Assembly: GCA_945883425.1 (NCBI GenBank)
Contig: CAMCXM010000020.1
Span: 1-34,933, forward strand
Reading direction: 5' to 3'
Length of the DNA stretch: 34,933 nucleotides
From: Spirosoma fluviale
GTDB taxonomy: Bacteria > Bacteroidota > Bacteroidia > Cytophagales > Flexibacteraceae
The notes under the pieces are model-generated. The model made no database searches and was not told where the DNA came from. It saw only the letters and a program-made list of their open reading frames with translations. The position numbers and the translations under genes are program-made. Numbering within the stretch: position 1 is the first letter of the stretch; every line of letters starts with the position of its first letter. Below, piece by piece: positions 23,349 through 32,582 of the stretch.

Positions 23349-24821
23349 TTATCGTCCGAAATACACCCCGGCCATTTTCGGAAGGTATTGGGCCAGCAAA
23401 CCCCGGTTGATGCAGGAATATCCCAGAATCAGTCCCTGTTTTTGCGGCTCTCCAATGTAGCATTTGCTTAGGGGATGGGTGATGATGCCTTTGTTCTTGA
23501 GTGAAGAAACGAGCGGCTGATCCGCATTTTCGCCCATGAGCTCTGCAACGACATGGAAGCTGGATGTCGATTGCGGACGGATCTGCAATCCTTCATCAAA
23601 CAGCTTTTCAAACAATGAAAGAAACAAAGCTTTACGGTCACTGGCCTCACCAATTGCGTTTCGGATATGCTTGTAAATCAAGCTCTGCGACATAAAATCG
23701 GTCATCACCGCCTGAATTGACTGCGGTACAAAACGATGCGAGTGCATCTGCAAAGCCTTGAGCGAAGACAACAAATACGGAGGTGCCACCATATAACCAA
23801 GGCGAATGGAAGGGTGAAGAATCCGGTTGAATGTTCCCAGATAAATGGTGCGCTGCTGCTGGTCCAGACTATAAATCGAATCGACCGGCGATTCCCAATT
23901 GTTGATCTCGTGCTCGTAATCGTTTTCAATGATAATGGCTTCATTCTTATTAGCCCAGTCGAGCAACTGAAGGCGTTTCTCCAACGGCATCTTTCCTCCC
24001 AACGGATAATGATTGGAAGGCGTAACATGCACCAGTTTTGGATTTTGAGGACGGAGCCTGTTTAGCTTCAACAAATCGATGCCATTATCTTCTACCTCCA
24101 ACGGATGGACCTGAGCCTGCAAACTTTTGAAAATCGAAATCACATTGGGAAATGTAGGATTCTCGACCAGCACATCGTCGCCTTTGTTGATGAGAATACT
24201 GCCAATCAGGTATAGCGATTGCAAAGAGCCCGACACAATGATGATCTGATCCGGATCGCAATGAATCCGGCGGCTGAGCAACAAATAGTTGGCAATGTTT
24301 TTCTTCAGGGGATAAATACCAGATGAAATGGAATAGTTGAGGTCGGAAGACTTAATGTGCCGCCAGTACATATTGGTCAGCTTCTGCCACTGCCCGATCG
24401 GAAAAACATCAAGGGGTGGAAGGCCAGGCGTGAAGGCCATGCCTTCCGTTTCTGTGCTTCCCAGCAAATGAATGTTTTGCAGAAACGACTGCCCAATGTC
24501 GGAAATCCGTGGGTAGCCGGACCTTGGCTCTGAACTGCTTAGATTCTGACGGGGACTTGACATCACCACATAACCGGAACCTTGCCTGGCAAAAACCAGT
24601 TTATTTTCGGTTAGCAGGTTATAGGCTTTAACCACCGTGCTTCTCGACAAACCCATTTCTTCAGCCAGAAGGCGGGAAGGTGGCATTTGGGTGGATTCGG
24701 GAATCTTTCCTATTTCAATGGCTTTCCGGATGGCTTCATAGAGAACAAGATACACCCCATTGAACGATCGCTCGTCGGTGTTAAATTGTTCCCGTATGAT
24801 TTGAACTACCCTTTTAAACAC
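23349..24821 (-). CDS. MocR-type GntR/aminotransferase-like regulator lacking the PLP lysine
   Basis: A 490-residue protein: a GntR winged helix at residues 15-85 (MPPSRLLAEEMGLSRSTVVKAYNLL) joined to a class I aminotransferase-like domain. MocR regulators such as GabR and PdxR bind PLP through a lysine in a GTFSK-x-L-x-P motif. Here the motif reads GTFNRILHPSIRLGY, with Asn332-Arg333 in place of Ser-Lys, so no Schiff base can form. Other PLP-site features remain (Asp301 in ENDYEHE; TPSNHYPLGG). The start is GTG 24821, directly after an in-frame TAA at 24836-24834. It is divergent from the LTD/DcuC/IadA/porin cluster and is a candidate regulator of it. Confidence 0.88.
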   Translation of the reverse strand: MFKRVVQIIREQFNTDERSFNGVYLVLYEAIRKAIEIGKIPESTQMPPSRLLAEEMGLSRSTVVKAYNLLTENKLVFARQGSGYVVMSSPRQNLSSSEPRSGYPRISDIGQSFLQNIHLLGSTETEGMAFTPGLPPLDVFPIGQWQKLTNMYWRHIKSSDLNYSISSGIYPLKKNIANYLLLSRRIHCDPDQIIIVSGSLQSLYLIGSILINKGDDVLVENPTFPNVISIFKSLQAQVHPLEVEDNGIDLLKLNRLRPQNPKLVHVTPSNHYPLGGKMPLEKRLQLLDWANKNEAIIIENDYEHEINNWESPVDSIYSLDQQQRTIYLGTFNRILHPSIRLGYMVAPPYLLSSLKALQMHSHRFVPQSIQAVMTDFMSQSLIYKHIRNAIGEASDRKALFLSLFEKLFDEGLQIRPQSTSSFHVVAELMGENADQPLVSSLKNKGIITHPLSKCYIGEPQKQGLILGYSCINRGLLAQYLPKMAGVYFGR

Positions 24822-25159
24822 AGTTTCGTTTGCTTATCAAAACGGCATCTGGCGTCTTTTTCACCAAATAATCAAACAATTCTACATATGGATTTCCCCG
24901 AATACCAACGAAAGTGCAATAGAATTTCTCCAGTGCAAATTCCGGATTGGACTGCACCTCCGGATTTCAACTGCCTAATCCCAGCTAATCACCTATTTTT
25001 TAGCAGGTTAAGAACAAATCAGATCAAAGCAACCAATCCACTTTGTCGAAATTGGACCGCAAATAATTTTCAAATTGGTATGCGTTATCCAAGTCAAATT
25101 GCAGACCAGTTCAGAACGATACCGTCCGTTTGGTTTCGTTTGATTCAACACCGATTGCC
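24822..25159. promoter_or_regulatory. Divergent intergenic region between the MocR-like gene and the LTD cluster
   Basis: There is no gene in this stretch. It holds several related short segments: AAATTGGACCGCAAAT (near 25050), AAATTGGTATGC (25072-25083), AAATTGCAGACC (near 25098) and TTGGACTGCACC (near 24950). MocR-type regulators often bind direct repeats in such divergent regions. The spacing is irregular and the operator role is a guess. Confidence 0.4.
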
Positions 25160-25987
25160 ATGAAATTTCCAGCCGCTCTTTTATTCCTTTTCCTGTTTGG
25201 AACTGCCACTTACGGTCAGCTGATCATCAATGAAGTTTTATACGATCCATTCAATACGGCACTCGAAGGAGACGCCAACGGAGATGGAGTCTACGACCAG
25301 ACTCAGGATGAATTCATTGAGTTTATAAACACAGGAACCGCGGATCTCAATGTGAGCAAATTCCAGATTTTTGACAAAGTGATTGCGACCGGGTTGAAAA
25401 CCAGAAGGCATGTCATGGGCAATTTCAATGTTCCCTCAAACGGGGCCATTGTGATTTTTGGCGGTGGAACAGCAGTCGGAAGTTTTGGAGGAGCCATCAC
25501 CGTTATCGACAGCGGAACGGCAGGCCTAAGTCTGGGAAATTCTGGTGAAATCATTATCCTCGAAGACAGTCTGGGGAATGTTCTGGATTCAATCAATACA
25601 GATGCCCTTTCGAACAACCCGGATGAATCGTACACCCGCAACCCCGACATAACCGGTGATTTTGTACAACATGCCTCGGTGACACCCGGCAAACGGTTCT
25701 CTCCCGGAACCCGGATCGATGGTTCACCCTTCAACACCGTTTTATCGGTGAGAGAATCCGACAATCAGAATCCTCTCTTTGTATTTCCAAATCCAGCCAG
25801 TGACCGGATTTCCATACGGACGGAATCGAAAATTGATCTTTTGGAACTCATGGATCTGAATGGAAAAAAGGTGGCAGCTTCTGCCTCTGACCAACTAATA
25901 TTGACGGACATAGAAAACGGAATGTACGTTCTTCATGTCCGGTCCGGAAGCAAAATGGTTACTCGTAAACTGGTGATCAACCGGTAA
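25160..25987 (+). CDS. Lamin-tail-domain secreted protein with T9SS sorting domain
   Basis: A 275-residue exported protein. From ATG 25160 it has a signal peptide (MKFPAALLFLFLFGTATYGQ), a lamin-tail (LTD) domain from LIINEVLYDPFNTALEGDAN through SNNPDESYTRNPD and SVTPGKRFSPGT, and a C-terminal type A sorting domain (FVFPNPASDRIS ... NGMYVLHVRSGSKMVTRKLV). The Asp-rich GDANGDGVYDQ segment is a probable calcium loop. The next gene encodes a close paralogue of the LTD domain. The frame is open 10 codons further upstream, but ATG 25160 directly precedes the signal peptide. LTD domains are common on extracellular nucleases and surface proteins; no catalytic domain is present here. Confidence 0.87.
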   Translation: MKFPAALLFLFLFGTATYGQLIINEVLYDPFNTALEGDANGDGVYDQTQDEFIEFINTGTADLNVSKFQIFDKVIATGLKTRRHVMGNFNVPSNGAIVIFGGGTAVGSFGGAITVIDSGTAGLSLGNSGEIIILEDSLGNVLDSINTDALSNNPDESYTRNPDITGDFVQHASVTPGKRFSPGTRIDGSPFNTVLSVRESDNQNPLFVFPNPASDRISIRTESKIDLLELMDLNGKKVAASASDQLILTDIENGMYVLHVRSGSKMVTRKLVINR

Positions 25988-26021
25988 TCAACCTTTCCTC
26001 TCTTCGCATTAAAAATCATCT

Positions 26022-27056
26022 ATGACAAAGTCCCTGCTTCGGGTTTTCTGTTGGCTGACATTCCTTTCGGCGGGACTTTTCTCCTGTGAAACCGTTGATA
26101 TTGAGCCGATCGTCAGCATTTCCCTCGACAGTATTGCCAACAACCGGGTGGTGGAAAATGGTGGAAAAGCCTATCTCACGGTTACGCTGAACGGAGCTTC
26201 CAAAAAGGATGTAACCGTTTCGTTCACCACGGCCGGAACCGCCACAAAGGGAACCGACTATTTACTGACGGAATCACAAATCCGGATTCCAGCCGGGAAA
26301 ACCACCGGTTCAGTCATCATTACAACACAAGAAGACGCCCTTGTGGAAGGCGACGAAACCGTCCTGATTTCGTTTCAATCCCTTTCAAATGCCACGTTCG
26401 CCGATGGAAATTCCATCACTCTTACCATTTCAGATGACGACTCCGATACCGACGGAGATGGACTTGGCGATGCAGAAGATGGCTGTCCGCTTGACTCAGG
26501 TTCAGTTGCCAACGGTGGCTGCCCGCCTGGTTTTGGTTTGTTGATCAACGAAGTATTGTATGATCCGTCTGCGGTTGGTCTTACAGGTGACGCCAACGGC
26601 GATGGCGTCACAGACAAATACGAGGACGGTTTCATTGAGTTTTTTAACAACACCAATGTGGCCCGAAACCTCAGTGGTTACACCATCTCGGATATCGACA
26701 TTGCCACTCAAACATCTACGGTACGCTACACATTTCCGGAAGGAACAATTCTCTCCGGAAAAAAGGCCTTGGTGATTTTCGGGGGCGGAACCCCAACCGG
26801 AACTTTTGGCGGAGCTGTCGTTCTGACGGTTGGCAATCCAGCCGGACTAAGTATGAACAACAGCGGCGAAAAAATAGAACTTGCTGATCCTTTGGGAAAT
26901 GTAATTCTGAGTTTTGACTCGGATGCCTTATCCAATAACCCTGACGAATCCTATACCCGTAATCCGGACCTCACAGGTACGTTTGTACAACATGGTTCTG
27001 TGACTCCGGGCAAACTTTTCTCACCCGGGACCAAAACCGACGGAACTTCTTTCTAA
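26022..27056 (+). CDS. Calx-beta / lamin-tail-domain lipoprotein
   Basis: A 344-residue lipoprotein: a signal peptide with lipobox LFSC (about residues 19-22), a Calx-beta domain (VTVSFTTAGTATKGTDYLLT ... EGDETVLISF) over residues 30-135, a thrombospondin type 3-like calcium repeat (SDTDGDGLGDAEDGCPLD), and an LTD domain from LLINEVLYDPSAVGLTGDAN to SVTPGKLFSPGT. The LTD part is clearly paralogous to the preceding gene. There is no sorting domain, so this copy should stay lipid-anchored. It starts 34 bases after the upstream gene and ends 20 bases before the DcuC-like gene, consistent with one operon. Confidence 0.86.
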   Translation: MTKSLLRVFCWLTFLSAGLFSCETVDIEPIVSISLDSIANNRVVENGGKAYLTVTLNGASKKDVTVSFTTAGTATKGTDYLLTESQIRIPAGKTTGSVIITTQEDALVEGDETVLISFQSLSNATFADGNSITLTISDDDSDTDGDGLGDAEDGCPLDSGSVANGGCPPGFGLLINEVLYDPSAVGLTGDANGDGVTDKYEDGFIEFFNNTNVARNLSGYTISDIDIATQTSTVRYTFPEGTILSGKKALVIFGGGTPTGTFGGAVVLTVGNPAGLSMNNSGEKIELADPLGNVILSFDSDALSNNPDESYTRNPDLTGTFVQHGSVTPGKLFSPGTKTDGTSF

Positions 27057-27076
27057 TCTGATTTCCAGAAGACTGT

Positions 27077-28447
27077 ATGATCACCGGACCCATTATAGCG
27101 CTTGTTTTTGTTGCCCTGGTGGTCTGGCTGCTGGTGAAGAAAATGAACCCGATTGCCGTCCTCTTATTCAGTGGACTGGTGATGCTGGTGGTTTCCTTTT
27201 TTCTTGGTTTACCTCTTGCGAAAATCAAATCACCGACCGGACTGGCGGGATTCAATTTCATTCAATACCTCATCGAATCTCTGACTGACATAAATGCGGG
27301 TGTTGGTCTGGTGATTATGATCATCAGTGGATTTGTGGCCTATATGGACAAAATCGGAGCGAGCGATGCGCTGGTTACATTGGCCATGAAGCCTCTGTCG
27401 GTCTTTAAAAAATTCCCCTATGTTCTCGCTTCGCTCGTTGTTCCATTGGGACAGTTTCTTTTCATCAGCATTCCTTCCGCCGCCGGGCTGGCTTTGCTGC
27501 TGATGGCGACCATTTTTCCGATTCTGGTGAAATTGGGCGTGAGCCGGCTTTCAGCTGTTTCGTTGATTACGGCCACCACAGCATTCGGAATCGGACCGGC
27601 CTCTGCCATTGCCCTGAGTGCCGCCGATGTGTTGCAAATGGACATTACCGCCTTCTTTTTTGGCTACCAGATTCCGCTGGTGGTGGTGCTGAGCGCTACG
27701 GTTACCGTCAGTTATTTCTTTGTCAACCAGTATTACGACCGGAAACTGAAAGCCGAAGAACAGCTCCATCCGCATGAAGAGCCCGCTCCTGTTCAGAAGG
27801 AAAAAGCCCCGTTGCTGTATGGTATTCTTCCGGTTCTTCCGTTGGTTTTACTGCTGATGTTCTCTGATTTTGCCAACCTGTTTCCAATTCCCATCAAGGT
27901 AGATACCAACATTGCCATGCTCATCGGGCTTTTTACAGCTATGGTTTGTGAATGGATCCGGAAAGGCGATCTGAAAGCTGTTCTCCAGTCACTCGATGTG
28001 TTCTGGAATGGGATGGGCGATATTTTTAAATCCGTTGTCACGCTGATTGTGGCCGCCGATATTTTCTCGAAAGGGCTGATCAGTCTTGGATTTATTGACG
28101 GTTTGCTTTCGGTTTCCCAGCACATTGGTTTGGGAGGAATCGGGATTTCACTTGTGATGACGATTATGATTTTTCTCGCTTCCATCCTGATGGGAAGCGG
28201 AAATGCTGCTTTTTTTGCTTTTGGTCCTTTGGTTCCGGCGATTGCGGGCCCACTCGGAGTAAAAAGTGTTCAGATGATTTTACCCATGGCCATGGCCGCC
28301 TCGATGGGACGAACCGTTTCACCCATTGCTGGTGTCCTCGTGGCAGCGGCAACCTTGGGAAAGGTATCGCCAGTTGATGTGGTAAAACGAAATATGATCC
28401 CGTTTTTGCTGGCATTGGTTGTGATGCTGGTGTATAATTTTTTGTAA
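27077..28447 (+). CDS. dcuC: DcuC-family C4-dicarboxylate carrier
   Basis: A 456-residue inner-membrane transporter with about 12 hydrophobic segments. It shows the DcuC pattern: VGLVIMIISGFVAYMDKIGA, PLGQFLFISIPSAAGLALLL, TTAFGIGPASAIALSAADVL, and near the end LMGSGNAAFFAFGPLVPAIA and MGRTVSPIAGVLVAAATL. Known DcuC proteins move fumarate, succinate and aspartate, usually as exchange or efflux. It lies 9 bases ahead of the isoaspartyl dipeptidase gene, so its substrate here may be aspartate or a related dicarboxylate; this is inferred from position. Confidence 0.88.
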   Translation: MITGPIIALVFVALVVWLLVKKMNPIAVLLFSGLVMLVVSFFLGLPLAKIKSPTGLAGFNFIQYLIESLTDINAGVGLVIMIISGFVAYMDKIGASDALVTLAMKPLSVFKKFPYVLASLVVPLGQFLFISIPSAAGLALLLMATIFPILVKLGVSRLSAVSLITATTAFGIGPASAIALSAADVLQMDITAFFFGYQIPLVVVLSATVTVSYFFVNQYYDRKLKAEEQLHPHEEPAPVQKEKAPLLYGILPVLPLVLLLMFSDFANLFPIPIKVDTNIAMLIGLFTAMVCEWIRKGDLKAVLQSLDVFWNGMGDIFKSVVTLIVAADIFSKGLISLGFIDGLLSVSQHIGLGGIGISLVMTIMIFLASILMGSGNAAFFAFGPLVPAIAGPLGVKSVQMILPMAMAASMGRTVSPIAGVLVAAATLGKVSPVDVVKRNMIPFLLALVVMLVYNFL

Positions 28448-28456
28448 AGACATTCC

Positions 28457-29599
28457 ATGATACAGCTCATTAAAAACGCCCAGGTATATTCTCCTGCCTT
28501 TTTAGGCAAGAAAGACATCCTTGTAGGCGGAGAGAAAATTCTGGCGATTGCCGATTCGATTGACCTTCCATCATCCTTAGCCCAGGTTTGGGACGCCGAA
28601 GGAAAAAAAGTAACGCCCGGTCTGATCGATCAGCACGTCCACATCATCGGGGCTGGAGGAAAACACGGATTTTCTTCGATGACACCCGAAATTATGCTTT
28701 CGGAATTTGTTGCCTGTGGAACCACCACAGTGGTTGGTCTGCTGGGAACCGATGCAAGTGCCCGTAGCATTAAAACCCTGTATGCCAAAACAAAAGCGCT
28801 GGATAACGAAGGCATCACCGCCTATATGTTCACCAGTTATTTCGGCATTGATCCCATCACCATAACCGGAAGCATTCAGGACGACCTCATTTTTATTGAT
28901 AAAATTCTGGGCTGCAAAGTGGCCATCAGCGATGAGCGTTCATCTTATCCGGAAACACTGGAGCTTCTTCGTCATCTCCGCGATGTGCATGTGGGTGGAT
29001 TGATTTCCGGAAAAGGAGGGATTCTTCATGTTCACCTGGGTGGATTGTCAACCAAAATGGACATCCTGTTTGAGTTGGTTCAGAAACATGAATTCCCGAT
29101 CAGGCACATCTCCCCTACCCATGTGGGCCGTTCCAAAGACCTGTTCGATCAGGCACTGGAATTTGCCAAACTGGGCGGCATGATCGACATCACCACCGGA
29201 GCCTCTAAATTTATGGATCCATGGAAATCTGTTTTGTACGCCAAAGAAAGGGGCGTTTCAATAGACCAACTCAGCTTTAGTTCAGATGGACACGCCGGAT
29301 TGAGCAAACAGAACGCGGAAGGACAGCACATCGGATTCACCAAAGCCCCGATTTACCAGAATCTGGAACAGATGCTGGCGCTGGTGAAAGAAGGAAATAT
29401 GGATTTCTCCGAAGCATTGAAACTGATCACCACCAATCCGGCTAAAAATCTGTCGCTTAAAAATAAGGGACGCATACAGGTAGGTGCTGATGCAGACCTG
29501 TGCTTCTTCGACGACCAGTACAACCTCACCGATGTGGTTGCCCGTGGTCAGACGATGATGAAATCAGGCGGCGTAATCGTAAAAGGATCTTTTGAATAA
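28457..29599 (+). CDS. iadA: Isoaspartyl dipeptidase (beta-aspartyl peptidase)
   Basis: A 380-residue amidohydrolase. All metal and catalytic residues of E. coli IadA are present with a constant offset of 8: His60 and His62 (DQHVHI), carbamylated Lys154 (GCKVAISD), His193 (LHVHLG), His222 (SPTHVGR) and Asp277 (SSDGHAG). The enzyme removes beta-linked aspartate from isoaspartyl dipeptides in the cytoplasm, salvaging damaged proteins or imported peptides. No signal peptide. It lies 9 bases after dcuC, and its stop overlaps the porin gene start region. Confidence 0.95.
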   Translation: MIQLIKNAQVYSPAFLGKKDILVGGEKILAIADSIDLPSSLAQVWDAEGKKVTPGLIDQHVHIIGAGGKHGFSSMTPEIMLSEFVACGTTTVVGLLGTDASARSIKTLYAKTKALDNEGITAYMFTSYFGIDPITITGSIQDDLIFIDKILGCKVAISDERSSYPETLELLRHLRDVHVGGLISGKGGILHVHLGGLSTKMDILFELVQKHEFPIRHISPTHVGRSKDLFDQALEFAKLGGMIDITTGASKFMDPWKSVLYAKERGVSIDQLSFSSDGHAGLSKQNAEGQHIGFTKAPIYQNLEQMLALVKEGNMDFSEALKLITTNPAKNLSLKNKGRIQVGADADLCFFDDQYNLTDVVARGQTMMKSGGVIVKGSFE

Positions 29600-30908
29600 C
29601 CATCCCTTGAAACGAATTCTCTTTTTCATTCCGGTATTGTTCCTGTCATCGATTCCGGCTTTTACCCAACAGGTGGAGTCGTATGAGCCGGGTGAAGGAA
29701 TCCATATCACCAATGAAAAGGACTACAACATTCGTTTTTCGGGATTTTTACAGCCCATGGTCGAAAGCCGGTTTTATCCGGATATGGAAGGAAAGAAGGA
29801 TTTCCAGCGATTTCGGATGCGGCGGATGATTGCCAAACTTTCTGGTGAAGCGAAAGAGAAGCAAATTAGTTACCAATTGCAGATTGATCTCACCGGCTCG
29901 TCCGATGGCGGCGGCGATGGTACCTCGAATAATTACCTGATGGATGCCTGGGTGGGATGGAAACCAAACCGGAATCTGGAAATTGTCGTCGGACAGGAAA
30001 ACTCTCCAACCGACAGCCGCGAAATGGGTATGATTTCCACCTCTCTTCAAATGATTGACCGGAGTCCGGTGGCGCTGGCCTTTTCGAGTATCCGGGAATT
30101 TGGTGTGTTTGTGAATACACAATTTAAGGCAGGACGGAACGCCGTTCTTCTTCCATCTGTGGCTCTCACAAATGGAGATGGCGCCAATGTGTTTGCCAAA
30201 GACCATGGTGGCATGAAAATCGGTGGGCGACTCGACTACCTTCCATTCGGAAAATTCGGGAACGGCGGTCAATTCCGGCAGACCGATATGGAGCGTGAAC
30301 TCACACCCAAACTCGTAATCGGAGCCACATACAGCTACAATTCCGGCATCAGCGACCGAAGAGGAAGACAAAGCGGTACCATCCTTTATCTCGACAGCCT
30401 GGGGAAAGAAACTCTTCCAGACTATCAGAAATTCGGGGTTGATTTCCTGTTTAAGTACCGTGGATTTTCGGTTTTGGGTGAATTCATCAAAACCTCGGCA
30501 ACGGTTCCGAAAACCATTTCGCAACGAGTGCGGACGGATGGAACTGCCGCCACCACATTTCTGGTAAATGGTGTACAGGATGTGCCCAACTATGTGAAAG
30601 GCCGGTTGATGCTTGGGACAGGATTCAACATTCAGGCGGGATATCTCTTTACCAATGGCTTTTCCATTGATGCCCGATATACGAAACTGCAGGCCGATGC
30701 GAATTCCTTCCTGAACAACGCCACGTTTTACAACCGTCCGGAGTTTTACAGTCTCTGCGCAAGCCGCTATCTCGGCCGGAATTACGGTGCCAAAGTCCAG
30801 GCCTCCGTCAGCTGGAACAAAGCCAACGCAGGAAGTGTCACCATCACCGGTAAACCCCTCACCGGAAACGAACTCTCAGCTGCCGTCATGTTTACATTCT
30901 CATTATGA
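29592..30908 (+). CDS. Phosphate-selective porin O/P-like outer-membrane channel, first copy
   Basis: A 438-residue beta-barrel. A signal peptide (KRILFFIPVLFLSSIPAFTQ) is followed by the OprO/OprP family pattern: IRFSGFLQPMVESRF, FRMRRMIAKLSGEAKEKISY-like (KEKQISYQLQIDLTG), WVGWKPNRNLEIVVGQENSP and a terminal aromatic strand ending AAVMFTFSL. Starts available are TTG 29592 (overlapping the iadA stop) or TTG 29607; the latter gives a more standard MKRILFF opening. In Bacteroidota such porins often serve peptides or anions other than phosphate. The neighbouring peptidases suggest peptides or acidic amino acids. Confidence 0.85.
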   Translation: MNNHPLKRILFFIPVLFLSSIPAFTQQVESYEPGEGIHITNEKDYNIRFSGFLQPMVESRFYPDMEGKKDFQRFRMRRMIAKLSGEAKEKQISYQLQIDLTGSSDGGGDGTSNNYLMDAWVGWKPNRNLEIVVGQENSPTDSREMGMISTSLQMIDRSPVALAFSSIREFGVFVNTQFKAGRNAVLLPSVALTNGDGANVFAKDHGGMKIGGRLDYLPFGKFGNGGQFRQTDMERELTPKLVIGATYSYNSGISDRRGRQSGTILYLDSLGKETLPDYQKFGVDFLFKYRGFSVLGEFIKTSATVPKTISQRVRTDGTAATTFLVNGVQDVPNYVKGRLMLGTGFNIQAGYLFTNGFSIDARYTKLQADANSFLNNATFYNRPEFYSLCASRYLGRNYGAKVQASVSWNKANAGSVTITGKPLTGNELSAAVMFTFSL

Positions 30909-32578
30909 TGTGGTTGATTAATTTGGTAAGGAATCGAATTAGGTTGGTAAAAATCAATCCTCATCAGCCCAAAATACTCCCTGCATTTTTAATTCCTAAT
31001 TCCTCATTCTTAATTCCTAATTCAACCCTAAGGGCGCTGCTTACAATCATTCTCATTTCTACCGCTTATTCAGGTTTCTCCCAGTTCAATCCCCAATCCA
31101 AAACCATTGCCGAGCGTTTTTTCCCGGAACCCGAACTGACCATCAAAACACCGGCTTTCCAAAAGAAAGAGGGATTTACAAAATATGAGGAAATGATGAC
31201 CTGGCTCAACCAGACCATCCAACCACATGGTGAAACCGTTTCCTTATCGTTTATAGGGGAAAGTCAGAAAGGGAAAAAGATTCCACTTCTGATTCTCACC
31301 CGCAAAAACAACCAACCAAAAATTCGGGTCTGGATGCAGGGCGGACTCCACGGCGATGAACCAGCCGGCACCGAAGCCATGTTGCATCTGATCGACCAGT
31401 TGCTCAACAATCCGGAATACGCCACCATTCTCAACGAAATTGAACTGGCACTTGTGCCCATGGCCAACATCGACGGCTACGAAAAACTACAACGGGAAGC
31501 CGCCAATGGCATGGACCTGAACCGTGACCAGACCCGTTTGAAAGCACAGGAAAGCATCGCTTTAAAGACAGCCTTCAGTCGGTTTCAGCCGGCGGTGGCA
31601 CTTGATTTTCACGAGTACCGTCCGTACCGAAAGCATTTTACACGCATGGGAAAAGCCGGAATTACCAGCCGCTATGACGCCATGTTTCTGTACTCCGGCA
31701 ACCTCAATGTACCGCAGGTACTTCGGGATTTTACGCGGAATACCTTTGTGAAAAACGCCGAAACGGTGCTTGACCAGAACGGGATGGTGCACCACGATTA
31801 CATCACCACCCAGAAATACGGAGGGTTGGTGGAATTCAATCTCGGATCGGTGCATTCGCGGTCGAGTGCGACGAATTTTGCCTTGTCGAATTGTGTGTCC
31901 ACCTTACTGGAAATCCGCGGAGTGGGCATCGACCGGATGTCGTTCAAACGACGGGTAAAATCCTCCTTTCTCATTGCCCTCTCCTACCTTCAGACGACGA
32001 TCAAGGAAAAAGATAAACTGGTTTCAGTGCTGAAAGAATCCGCCTCCTCGCAGCAACCCGTTGTGGTGACATCCGAAAAACTGAAGCGAAAAGACAGCAT
32101 TCGGGTGATCGATCTGGCCTCAGAAACCGAGATGAAAATGGCATTTACATTTCATGATGCCCTTCAATCGAAACCGGTTTTGCAACGAAACAGGCCAATG
32201 GCGTACCTGTTGCAACCAGACGAAAAATCAGCTGCTTACCGACTGAAAGTACTGGGCCTTGTGGTCGACAGCCTTTTAGAGGACAAAGAGCTGGAGGTAG
32301 AATCCTTTGAAATGGGACAGCCAAAAGAAGAAGAACAAAAGGAAGAAGAAGAAGAAACCGAACATTCTGCCGCAGCCGCACTCACAAGGACGGTCCGACG
32401 GAATTTCAAAAAGGGAACCTATGTGGTGTACTCCAACCAGCCCCGTTTTCCGCTGGCGGCGGAAGTATTGGAGCCCGAAAACGCCAATGGATTTGTGGCA
32501 ATGAACGTGATCAAATCAAAAGGAAACCAGGAAGTTCCGGTGTACCGGTACATGGGTTCTGAACGAATAACAAAATAG
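30905..32578 (+). CDS. M14-family zinc carboxypeptidase
   Basis: A 557-residue protein of the carboxypeptidase A/T fold. Zinc ligands are His149 and Glu152 (GGLHGDEPAG) and His236 (LDFHEYRP); Asn206-Arg207 (MDLNRDQ) bind the substrate carboxylate, and Glu336 (LLEIRG) is the catalytic base. An export signal is likely at residues 41-60 (TLRALLTIILISTAYSGFSQ). The start overlaps the porin stop as ATGA. The first 40 residues are odd: FLIPNSSFLIPNS is encoded by a copy of the ATTCCTAATTC repeat that is non-coding at 33911. A long acid-rich run (QPKEEEQKEEEEETEHS) lies near residue 485. The probable role is trimming peptides in the periplasm or outside. Confidence 0.88.
   Translation: MMWLINLVRNRIRLVKINPHQPKILPAFLIPNSSFLIPNSTLRALLTIILISTAYSGFSQFNPQSKTIAERFFPEPELTIKTPAFQKKEGFTKYEEMMTWLNQTIQPHGETVSLSFIGESQKGKKIPLLILTRKNNQPKIRVWMQGGLHGDEPAGTEAMLHLIDQLLNNPEYATILNEIELALVPMANIDGYEKLQREAANGMDLNRDQTRLKAQESIALKTAFSRFQPAVALDFHEYRPYRKHFTRMGKAGITSRYDAMFLYSGNLNVPQVLRDFTRNTFVKNAETVLDQNGMVHHDYITTQKYGGLVEFNLGSVHSRSSATNFALSNCVSTLLEIRGVGIDRMSFKRRVKSSFLIALSYLQTTIKEKDKLVSVLKESASSQQPVVVTSEKLKRKDSIRVIDLASETEMKMAFTFHDALQSKPVLQRNRPMAYLLQPDEKSAAYRLKVLGLVVDSLLEDKELEVESFEMGQPKEEEQKEEEEETEHSAAAALTRTVRRNFKKGTYVVYSNQPRFPLAAEVLEPENANGFVAMNVIKSKGNQEVPVYRYMGSERITK
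30988..31023. repeat. ATTCCTAATTC simple dispersed repeat inside the carboxypeptidase N-terminus
   Basis: Tandem copies of TTAATTCCTAATTC-like units, read in frame as FLIPNS. The same units occur at 33911-33944 between the second porin and the dicarboxylate symporter, where they do not code. Confidence 0.7.
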
Positions 32579-32582
32579 GAAG

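Noticed and set aside
29748-30524. 258-codon minus-strand open frame opposite the first porin
   Set aside because: The plus-strand porin reads as a complete family member, and the antisense translation has no signal, domain or start context.
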